From positions 1 through 49,743 of the forward strand of contig JAKUPZ010000013.1 of NCBI GenBank assembly GCA_022449765.1: a DNA stretch of 49,743 nucleotides, written 5' to 3'. Each line of letters begins with the position of its first letter. Position 1 is the stretch's first letter. Origin of the DNA: Dehalococcoidia bacterium (GTDB lineage: Bacteria > Chloroflexota > Dehalococcoidia > Lucifugimonadales > Australimonadaceae). The position numbers and the translations under genes are program-made. Below the pieces are notes generated by a model. The model was not told where the DNA came from. It was given only the letters and a program-made list of their open reading frames with translations, and did no database searches. Positions 7,657 through 14,165 of this stretch are shown in pieces.

Positions 7657-10083
7657 TCATTTTGAAGATTTAGAAAATTCCAATACATGATCATTTGCAT
7701 CGACCCGAACAGTATCACCATCAGAATATTCGCCTGCAATAATTCTCTTAGCGATTTCATTTTCTACATGTCTTTCTACTGCACGAAGCAAAGGTCTAGC
7801 ACCGTATACTGGATCGAATCCTTCTTCAACAAGCCAATCCTTTGCAGAGTCTGAAAGTTCAATACTTAGCAAGCGTTCTTCTAAACGAGTTTTCACCTTA
7901 TCAACCATTAGTTCTACAATCTGATGTAAATGTTCACGACCAAGTGGGTGGAAAACAATAAAGTCTCCTATCCTATTTAAAAATTCAGGCTTAAAAGATT
8001 TTTTTAAAGCCTCCATTACCGTCTGCCGCTGTCTCTCTTCTTCAGAGGCTTTTTGCGCAGAGAGAAACCCCAATCCAGCTTTGTTGAATTCGGCGGTCCC
8101 AAGATTGCTTGTCAAAATAATAATTGTATTACTAAAGTCTACAAGCCGACCTTGGCCGTCAGTTAATCTGCCATCATCCAATAATTGCAGCAAAACATTA
8201 AAAACGTCCGGATGCGCTTTCTCAATTTCGTCAAATAAAACTACTCGATATGGGCGCCTACGAACTGCTTCAGTCAATTGACCTGCTTCTTCAAATCCGA
8301 TGTAGCCCGGGGGTGCACCTATTAGGCGTGAAACTGTATGCCGCTCGCCATATTCAGACATGTCAATACGAACCATATTTTCTTCATCATCGAAAAGGTA
8401 CTCGGCTAAGGATCTAGCAAGCTCAGTCTTACCGACACCTGTAGGTCCTAAGAACATGAATGAACCAACTGGTCTTTTGTTGTCCTTAAGCCCAGCGCGA
8501 GCACGACGAATTGCATCTGCTACTGCAATTACAGCGTTTTCTTGGCCAATTAGTCGCCTGTGCAGTCTATCCTCTAAGTGCAATAAACGATTTGTCTCTG
8601 CCTCCATTAACCGATCAGCAGGAATCCCTGTCCAAGTTGCAATTAATGCAGCGATATCATTTTCCCTTACAACCATGTCGGTGTGATCCCTGCCTAAAAA
8701 TTCATTCTTCTTCCTAATAAACTCAGACTCTAAATTGACACGTTCCATTTTTATTTTTGCAGCTGCTTCATAATCTCCCCTTTGAGCAGCAGACTCTTCT
8801 TTCTCAAGCATGCTACGCAAATCTAAAGATTGGGTATTCAAATCAGGGGGCAAACTTTCGACATCTAATCGAAGTTTTGCTGCAGCCTCATCAATTAAAT
8901 CGACAGCCTTATCTGGCAAAAGCCTTTCTGATATGTATCTTGAACTTAATTTTGCTGCAGCCACGATTGCTGAATCATCCAAAGAAACTTTGTGGTGTGC
9001 TTCATACCTTGGCTTTAATCCTCGAAGAATTTCAATTGCTTCATCCAATGCTGGTTCTTCAAGCCATATAGTCTGAAAACGTCTCGCAAGTGCAGAATCT
9101 TTTTCAATATATTTACGAAATTCTTCTGGAGTAGTTGCACCTATAACTTGTAGCTCTCCACGTGCCAACGCAGGTTTCATAATATTAGCTGCATCAATTC
9201 CCCCTTCGGATCCTCCAGCTCCCACCATTGTGTGTAATTCGTCAATAAAAAGGATTACATCTCTTTGGGCGTGCTTCATTTCATCAATTACAGCCTTTAG
9301 GCGCTCTTCAAATTCTCCTCTGAATTTTGCACCTGCAACGATCCCAGGCATATCTAAAGCAAATACTTTCTTACCTCGTAATGATTCCGGCACGTCCTTA
9401 GAAACAATTTGCTGTGCCAAACCTTCAGCAATCGCGGTTTTACCAATACCCGCTCCTCCTATAACCACAGGGTTATTCTTTGTTCGCCGGGTAAGCGTCT
9501 GCATCACACGCCTTATTTCCTTTTCTCGACCAATAACAGGATCTAATTTACCTTCTAAAGCCAATGCGGTTAGATCGATAGAGTATCTTTCTAAGGTTTG
9601 GTAATTACTATCTGCGCGAGGATCATTCAATCTGTGCCCTCCCCTAACTTGTTGTAATGCTTGATATGCAAGTTCTTTATCTACACCGATTTTCTTAAGT
9701 AGTCTCGCGGATTCACCTTTTTCATCCGACAAAACAGCAATAAATAGATGCTCCGTCCCTATGTATTGATCTCGAAATCTTTCAGCCTCCATTTTTGCAT
9801 TGTCTAGCAACTCTTTTACTCTTGGTGTCGGATAAATTTGTGCTGCTTCTTTAGACAAGCTAGGAGTTCTCTCTAATAGTGAAGTAATTTCTAACTCTAA
9901 TTCTTGAGTATTAATCTTTAGATAATTCAACATTTGTACTGGAACCCCTTCAGGGTATTCCAATAATGCCAAAACCAAATGCTCGACATCCCATTCTTGA
10001 TGCTTACAACGACGAACAATTTCGAAACTGGAAGCAATAACCATTTGTGCTTGTTCTGTAAAATCTTCTTGCTTAAAAACCAT
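7657..10083 (-). CDS. clpC: AAA+ unfoldase, ClpC type
   Basis: This is a double-ring Hsp100 ATPase of about 808 residues that unfolds proteins and probably feeds ClpP. In order: two Clp-N repeats (about 5-145), a D1 ATPase with the P-loop GGAGIGKT near residue 212 and the FIDELHT Walker B, a short middle domain with a UVR-type motif ([24 protein letters not shown] region), and a D2 ATPase with [14 protein letters not shown] motif in D2 matches the ClpP-docking loop and the middle domain is short, so I favour ClpC over ClpB. I chose the ATG at 10083, which follows a GGGTG; a GTG three codons upstream is the alternative. It is the third gene of the dnaJ-hspR operon, so heat-shock control by HspR is expected. 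Confidence 0.92.
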   Translation of the reverse strand: MVFKQEDFTEQAQMVIASSFEIVRRCKHQEWDVEHLVLALLEYPEGVPVQMLNYLKINTQELELEITSLLERTPSLSKEAAQIYPTPRVKELLDNAKMEAERFRDQYIGTEHLFIAVLSDEKGESARLLKKIGVDKELAYQALQQVRGGHRLNDPRADSNYQTLERYSIDLTALALEGKLDPVIGREKEIRRVMQTLTRRTKNNPVVIGGAGIGKTAIAEGLAQQIVSKDVPESLRGKKVFALDMPGIVAGAKFRGEFEERLKAVIDEMKHAQRDVILFIDELHTMVGAGGSEGGIDAANIMKPALARGELQVIGATTPEEFRKYIEKDSALARRFQTIWLEEPALDEAIEILRGLKPRYEAHHKVSLDDSAIVAAAKLSSRYISERLLPDKAVDLIDEAAAKLRLDVESLPPDLNTQSLDLRSMLEKEESAAQRGDYEAAAKIKMERVNLESEFIRKKNEFLGRDHTDMVVRENDIAALIATWTGIPADRLMEAETNRLLHLEDRLHRRLIGQENAVIAVADAIRRARAGLKDNKRPVGSFMFLGPTGVGKTELARSLAEYLFDDEENMVRIDMSEYGERHTVSRLIGAPPGYIGFEEAGQLTEAVRRRPYRVVLFDEIEKAHPDVFNVLLQLLDDGRLTDGQGRLVDFSNTIIILTSNLGTAEFNKAGLGFLSAQKASEEERQRQTVMEALKKSFKPEFLNRIGDFIVFHPLGREHLHQIVELMVDKVKTRLEERLLSIELSDSAKDWLVEEGFDPVYGARPLLRAVERHVENEIAKRIIAGEYSDGDTVRVDANDHVLEFSKSSK

Positions 10084-10103
10084 CTTGTTCACCCAAATTG
10101 TGA

Positions 10104-10436
10104 TTACTGGCTAGATACCATGTACTCAAGTTCACGAACCCTATATTCCAAGTTTGCTATATATTCCTGCATCCGAATAATCACCTCGACACCAGCAAGA
10201 TTAATTCCCAAATCGTTGATTAATGATTTTATCCACCTGGCCCTGCGGATATCCCAAGGCGAAAACATCCTTATATTCCCTCTAGATCTTGCCGGATCAA
10301 TTAATCCTATTCGTTCGTAATATCGAAGTGTCTGTGCGTGCACTCCAATCATCCTTGCAGCCACACTAATGACATAGCAGGGTTCATCCTCCTTAATTGA
10401 TTCAATATTTACAAAATACCTTGTGCTTCTATTCAA
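10104..10436 (-). CDS. hspR: MerR-family heat-shock repressor HspR
   Basis: HspR represses heat-shock genes by binding the HAIR inverted repeat. The 110 residues begin with a MerR-type winged helix ([31 protein letters not shown]) and end in a coiled-coil dimer helix ([16 protein letters not shown]). It lacks metal- or drug-binding cysteines, as HspR does. The start codon is TTG with GGGAG 5 bases upstream. It lies between dnaJ and clpC in one operon whose promoter contains a perfect HAIR element, so autoregulation is very likely. Confidence 0.92.
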   Translation of the reverse strand: MNRSTRYFVNIESIKEDEPCYVISVAARMIGVHAQTLRYYERIGLIDPARSRGNIRMFSPWDIRRARWIKSLINDLGINLAGVEVIIRMQEYIANLEYRVRELEYMVSSQ

Positions 10437-10467
10437 AATATCTCCCTCGGCAGCAGATTAAAGTGCC

Positions 10468-11364
10468 CTAGCTTAACTGATCCAATTGCTCAAATAATTG
10501 CCTTTGCTCATCTGTAATATTTTGAGGCAAAACAACTTGAACACTAACCATTTGATCGCCAAATTCTGAAGGCTTAGACTTTATTGGCATACCTTTACCT
10601 TTTAATTTAAAGACTTGGCCATTTGGGGTTTCAGGGGGGATTCTAAGAGCTATTTTCTTCCCGCTAATTACCGGCACAAAGATTTCCCCTCCCAGAACAG
10701 CCTGTAAAAGGGTCATTTCCGTTTGAATCTTGAGGTTGTTACCAACCCGCGTGAAAAACCTATGCGCCTTTATTTGAATTTTGCAGTTTAAAAATTGCTG
10801 ATTTTTTTGTGAACCAATTGCCAATTTGATTTTCTCTCCAGGCTTAATACCGGGAGGGATTTTCAATTCGTAGCGATTTGAAGAAATGTTAGAAAAAGGA
10901 GGGGTTTCTACAAGTTTTGTGGTGCCGTTATATGCTTCTTCCAGAGTGACTGAAATGTCTATTTCTTTTACTGAACGAGATGATGCTGGCCCACGAGTGT
11001 AGCCAGCATTAAAGGCTTGGCTGAATACGCTGTCGATAGAATCAAACGGATTAATATTAGATTGGTTTCTAGTCGTCCTAGCATCATTAAACCAAGTAAA
11101 AGGAGATTTCGACGATCGTGCTCTTGTAATGTATTCTGCCTGTCTCCAATTGTCCCCAAATTGATCATATTTGTGGCGAGACGCCGGGTCAGACAAAACT
11201 TGATATGCCTCATTTATTTCTTTAAATTTTGATTCTGCCTCGGAAGTATTCTTCGGGTTTACATCAGGATGGTATTGACGGGCTAATCGTCGATAAGCCG
11301 CCCTAAGCTCTTTTGCAGAGGCATCCTTACCTATTCCTAAAGTATCATAAAAATTTTCTGGCAT
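10468..11364 (-). CDS. cbpA: DnaJ-family co-chaperone, CbpA type
   Basis: This Hsp40 co-chaperone stimulates DnaK ATPase and hands over unfolded clients. Of 298 residues, 5-70 form the J-domain with HPD at 32-34, followed by a Gly/Phe-like linker and two beta-rich C-terminal substrate domains (PPGIKPGEKIKL, FTRVGNNLKIQ, VLGGEIFVP). The zinc-finger cysteines of true DnaJ are absent, which makes it the CbpA type. The ATG has no ribosome site and sits about 8 nt after a TATAAT, so the mRNA looks leaderless. dnaK and grpE are not adjacent. Confidence 0.93.
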   Translation of the reverse strand: MPENFYDTLGIGKDASAKELRAAYRRLARQYHPDVNPKNTSEAESKFKEINEAYQVLSDPASRHKYDQFGDNWRQAEYITRARSSKSPFTWFNDARTTRNQSNINPFDSIDSVFSQAFNAGYTRGPASSRSVKEIDISVTLEEAYNGTTKLVETPPFSNISSNRYELKIPPGIKPGEKIKLAIGSQKNQQFLNCKIQIKAHRFFTRVGNNLKIQTEMTLLQAVLGGEIFVPVISGKKIALRIPPETPNGQVFKLKGKGMPIKSKPSEFGDQMVSVQVVLPQNITDEQRQLFEQLDQLS

Positions 11365-11372
11365 AATTAAGC

Positions 11373-11401
11373 ATTATATAACTTGAGTGTCTGACACTCA
11401 A
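11373..11401 (-). promoter_or_regulatory. Promoter of the dnaJ-hspR-clpC operon
   Basis: On the minus strand TTGAGT (11401-11396), a 17-nt spacer and TATAAT (11378-11373) form a near-ideal sigma70 promoter. The ATG of dnaJ starts only 8 nt after the -10. The -35 is itself part of the HAIR right arm, so HspR binding would cover the polymerase site. Confidence 0.8.
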
Positions 11402-11408
11402 GTTATAT
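11376..11408. promoter_or_regulatory. HAIR operator (HspR site) inside a 33-bp perfect palindrome
   Basis: The core CTTGAGT-N7-ACTCAAG (11382-11402) equals the published HAIR consensus exactly. It is embedded in a 33-bp palindrome with 16-nt arms and one central base at 11392. It covers the -35 and spacer of the heat-shock promoter and touches its -10. Confidence 0.93.
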
Positions 11409-11560
11409 TAATTTACTTTTAAATTTTATGAAAAAAATATTTATTATTGATAGTACATCGCTCAACTTATATATTTTCTGAACTCTGTATTTTCCTTAAA
11501 TTGGTGATCACTTTATCAATTTTTTATGTACCTTCCATTCATAACCCGGTGCTGTCTTTA

Positions 11561-11589
11561 TTGACGATAGAAGTGGGGGCTGTTACGAT
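11561..11589 (+). promoter_or_regulatory. Promoter of the threonine-synthase-like operon
   Basis: TTGACG (11561-11566) and TACGAT (11584-11589) are separated by 17 nt. The predicted start near 11596 gives a leader of about 78 nt before the ATG at 11674. The remainder of the gap between the heat-shock operator and this promoter (11409-11560) is AT-rich and holds nothing I recognise. Confidence 0.6.
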
Positions 11590-11615
11590 TTTCGCATCCA
11601 AATGATGCCTTTTGA

Positions 11616-11646
11616 CGCCAGTGCGAAGTAGGCGAACCGTCGCACT
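11616..11646 (+). promoter_or_regulatory. Structured 5' leader of the threonine-synthase-like gene
   Basis: AGTGCGA (11620-11626) pairs perfectly with TCGCACT (11640-11646) around a 13-nt loop. CGCC just upstream (11616-11619) can pair with GGCG in that loop (11631-11634), giving a competing fold. It does not match a riboswitch I know. It may be a leader that switches between two folds, or a simple hairpin. Confidence 0.4.
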
Positions 11647-11673
11647 AGGTTGGTATTGGAATAGGGGGTTGCC

Positions 11674-12900
11674 ATGGCGAATATCGCCGCATTACGTTGC
11701 AAAGAATGCTCACGTGAGTATCCCGTTGGTGCTTTCAATGTCTGTGATTTCTGTTTCGGACCATTAGAAGTGGTCTATGACATGGATGCTATTGCACAAG
11801 TAGCTAGTCGAGAACGAATCAAATCCGGACCTTTAAGCCTGTGGCGATACGCTGACTTCTTACCTGCTGATTACAATCCAAATATTGATATAAACGCAGG
11901 GTTTACTCCATTAATCAGGTCAAACGGATTAGCGAAAAAATTAGGCTTGGATGAACTCTGGATTAAGAATGATAGCGTTAATCCCTCCTATTCATTTAAA
12001 GACAGAGTTGTAGCTGTAGCTACAGCAAAAGCTCTAGAGCTTGGATTTGATACTATCGCATGTGCATCTACTGGAAATCTTGCGTGCTCCGTTGCAGCCC
12101 ACGCCGCTCGTGCGGGAATAAAAGCTTATGTATTCATCCCTTCTGATCTTGAAAAAGGGAAGGTTCTTGGAGCTGCAATATACAACCCTACCATGATCGC
12201 AATCGATGGTAGCTACGATGACGTAAATCGACTCTGTAGTGAATTAGCTGATCAGTATCCATGGGCGTTTGTAAACATCAATGTACGTCCATTTTATGCT
12301 GATGGGAGTAAGACTCTTGGATTCGAAGTTGCAGAGCAATTAGGTTGGAAGGCTCCAATGCATGCTGTTGCTCCTTCAGCCTCTGGAGCTATGTTTACCA
12401 AAATCTACCAAGGGCTCAAAGAATTTGAGCAAGTTGGTATTATTGATAATGTCGAAACAAAAATGCATTGTGCCCAAGCTCGCGGTTGCGCACCTATTGC
12501 CACAGCTTACGAGGAAGGCAGGCTTGTAATACGCCCTGTCAAACCTGCGACAATAGCAAAATCTCTTGGAATTGGAAATCCTGCGGACGGATATTATGCT
12601 CTCAAGACAATTGAAGCGTCAGCCGGCTCAGCAGTTATCGCCGAAGAGGCTGAAGTTGCCGATGGTATAAAATTGCTGGCTGAAACTGAAGGCATCTTTA
12701 CCGAGGGAGCTGGTGGGGTAGCCATCGCTGGATTAAAACGCCTTGTTGAACGGGGAGAGATCAAAAAAAATGAATCTACAGTCGTCTATATAACTGGAAA
12801 TGGACTGAAAACAACTGAAATTGTTGAAGATGTAGTTAATCCTATTCACATAAACCCAACAGTCTCGGCTTTTGAAGAATCTGTAGGTCTTAAGGCATAG
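11674..12900 (+). CDS. thrC: Threonine synthase-like PLP enzyme with N-terminal zinc ribbon
   Basis: This is a fold-type II PLP enzyme of 408 residues. A zinc ribbon with C9, C12, C24 and C27 opens the protein, followed by the PLP lysine K109 in NPSYSFKDR, the phosphate loop region ASTGNLACS, and ITGNGLKT near the end. The family reference activity is threonine from O-phosphohomoserine. A GGGGG ribosome site precedes the ATG. The next genes encode a NIL-domain protein and a CysO-like sulfur carrier, a setting that also fits a sulfur-amino-acid role, since CysM-type PLP enzymes use such carriers. Sequence favours threonine synthase; context leaves cysteine or homocysteine formation open. Confidence 0.85.
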   Translation: MANIAALRCKECSREYPVGAFNVCDFCFGPLEVVYDMDAIAQVASRERIKSGPLSLWRYADFLPADYNPNIDINAGFTPLIRSNGLAKKLGLDELWIKNDSVNPSYSFKDRVVAVATAKALELGFDTIACASTGNLACSVAAHAARAGIKAYVFIPSDLEKGKVLGAAIYNPTMIAIDGSYDDVNRLCSELADQYPWAFVNINVRPFYADGSKTLGFEVAEQLGWKAPMHAVAPSASGAMFTKIYQGLKEFEQVGIIDNVETKMHCAQARGCAPIATAYEEGRLVIRPVKPATIAKSLGIGNPADGYYALKTIEASAGSAVIAEEAEVADGIKLLAETEGIFTEGAGGVAIAGLKRLVERGEIKKNESTVVYITGNGLKTTEIVEDVVNPIHINPTVSAFEESVGLKA

Positions 12901-12901
12901 T

Positions 12902-13147
12902 ATGAGTCCATTAAAGCGCGTACGTTTTACTTTCTTAGACAGGCTAATCAAAGAGCCCGTAATTTATCGCATGGGTCATGATTACAATATTATTACTAAT
13001 ATTAGACGTGCAGATGTGCAGGAAGGTGTTGGCTGGGTAATTTTAGAAATTGAAGGCGATGTAAGTGAAATTGAACGTAGCCTAGAATGGGTACGCTCAC
13101 TTGGAGTGAGAGTAGACCCTGCTCTGGGCGATTTAGTCGAACCTTAG
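12902..13147 (+). CDS. NIL-domain protein
   Basis: This is an 81-residue alpha/beta protein matching the NIL (ferredoxin-fold) domain, best known at the C-terminus of the MetN methionine importer ATPase, where it binds methionine. Typical segments are RVRFTFLDRLIKEPVIYRM, YNIITNIRRADVQEGVGWVILEIEG and the EIERSLEWVRSLGVRVDP tail. It stands alone here, one base after the PLP enzyme, and precedes a sulfur-carrier gene. Free-standing NIL proteins occur with sulfur-transfer genes in other microbes, so a role in sulfur amino acid synthesis or sensing is plausible. Confidence 0.8.
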   Translation: MSPLKRVRFTFLDRLIKEPVIYRMGHDYNIITNIRRADVQEGVGWVILEIEGDVSEIERSLEWVRSLGVRVDPALGDLVEP

Positions 13148-13166
13148 AGGAAAGAAAGTAGGTAAA

Positions 13167-13445
13167 ATGAGCGTTATTGTTCGAATTCCAGGTCCGCTTC
13201 GAAAAATTACTGATGGAGCAGATAAGGTGGATGTAACTGCCGACAATTTGAAGGGATTGATACATGAATTGGATAAGCAATACCCTGGAATAAAAGACCG
13301 AATTTTAGATGAAAACGAAGATTTAAGATATTTCGTCAATCTTTATCTCAATAATGAAGACGTGCGTTTCTTGGATGGTTTATCCACTTCAGTCAAATCT
13401 GGTGATGAGGTCAGTATAGTACCTGCAGTTGCAGGAGGCTGTTAG
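13167..13445 (+). CDS. CysO/MoaD/ThiS-like sulfur carrier ending Gly-Gly-Cys
   Basis: This is a 92-residue ubiquitin-like sulfur carrier. The segments YFVNLYLNNEDVRFLDGL and VSIVPAVAGG closely follow the CysO type used in cysteine synthesis (carrier thiocarboxylate plus CysM). The mature form of such carriers ends in Gly-Gly. Here an extra Cys92 (TGT) follows G90-G91 before the stop, so the C-terminus must be trimmed before activation, for example by a Mec/JAMM protease, which is not in the window. The start has GTAGG upstream. It sits in an operon with the PLP enzyme and NIL protein, and 21 nt before the selenoprotein-like gene. Confidence 0.85.
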   Translation: MSVIVRIPGPLRKITDGADKVDVTADNLKGLIHELDKQYPGIKDRILDENEDLRYFVNLYLNNEDVRFLDGLSTSVKSGDEVSIVPAVAGGC

Positions 13446-13466
13446 ACACCTAGGGTTACTATTTCA

Positions 13467-14165
13467 ATGAGCCTCAACGAAAGCGATCCTGAATACAATG
13501 AGCGTGAGCTCGCCGAAATTGAAGAGTTAAATCGCCTAAGCGACCACAACCCCGAGATTACTAAAAGCAAGCTTTGGAGACGCTTAACTATTTTTGTAGC
13601 GGTAGTAATAGTTTGCTCACTTTTGCTTCCAATTGCAGCGCTGATATTTAATAGTAGCAATAGCACGACCAGCGGTCGGGATGAAGTTAGAACCTCGACC
13701 AATATTCCTACTCCAAATTTTGAACTCATTGATACCAATGGTCATTCGATCAAATTATCAACGGAACTTGAGAACAATCCCGTAGTAATTCTTATATTTT
13801 ACCGAGGCTTTTTCTGAGGAGTTTGCCAAAGCCAACTCGTAGAGCTGGAAAAATACAAAGCACCCATCAAGGAAGCGGGAGGTCGACTACTTGCAATAAG
13901 TGTTGATGACTTATCGCAGGCTAAGGCTATGCAAAAAGCAACTTCTGCATCTTTCCCAATTTTATCTGATGCAGAAAAGAAAGTATCAAACGCCTACGGA
14001 GTTTATAATTTACTTGGTGATGGGGTAGCTGCCCCTTCAATATTTTTAATTTCAAAAGATAAGCTTATTGGTTACTACGTAGGCTCGCATATCAGCGATC
14101 GAATTGAAACAAGTGAATTATTAAAGATTTTGGAAGAGCATACTTTAAAAGGCCGTGACGCCTAG
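13467..14165 (+). CDS. Peroxiredoxin-like candidate selenoprotein (in-frame TGA = Sec117)
   Basis: Reading through one TGA (13815-13817) gives 232 residues. Residues 1-36 are acidic and cytosolic, 39-63 form one membrane helix, and the rest is an AhpC/TSA-type thioredoxin-fold domain outside the membrane. The redox loop reads FYRGFF-U-GVC, where family members have a Cys in the first position (YRGxWCPxC), so Sec117 and Cys120 form a UxxC pair. Downstream of the TGA the frame stays open and conserved-looking (LAISVDDLSQAKAMQ, FPILSD, VSNAYGV, PSIFLI) to a normal TAG. A SECIS-like hairpin follows the TGA. Other genes here use TGA as stop, so the code is standard. The alternative is a nonsense-mutated pseudogene. 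The stop overlaps aroKB by 4 nt. Confidence 0.85.
13815..13848 (+). promoter_or_regulatory. Candidate bacterial SECIS element
   Basis: Downstream of the TGA at 13815-13817, CCA-A-CTC (13832-13838) pairs with GAG-C-TGG (13842-13848) around a GTA apical loop at 13839-13841, with one A-C mismatch. The loop begins 21 nt after the TGA and its first base is G, which fits the published geometry of bacterial SECIS hairpins. A competing hairpin, GAGTT (13819-13823) with AACTC (13834-13838), also exists. Confidence 0.5.

Noticed and set aside
7657-10083. Calling the Hsp100 protein ClpB
   Set aside because: The middle domain is short and UVR-like, not the long ClpB coiled coil, and an LGF ClpP-docking motif is present. 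N-terminal similarity to ClpB is noted.
11616-11646. H-type pseudoknot in the leader of the threonine-synthase-like gene
   Set aside because: The first loop would have 0 nt to cross a 7-bp stem, which is sterically unlikely; two alternative hairpins are the better reading.
13467-13817. A complete 116-residue gene ending at the TGA, followed by a separate 78-residue gene
   Set aside because: The two halves join into one peroxiredoxin-like fold, and the codon TGA stands at the expected redox Cys. A selenocysteine reading explains both halves; a pseudogene remains only as the alternative.
13815-13817. TGA recoded to Trp or Gly genome-wide (code 4 or 25)
   Set aside because: The CoA-transferase A subunit, the LLM oxidoreductase, a small membrane protein and others end in TGA, so TGA is a normal stop.
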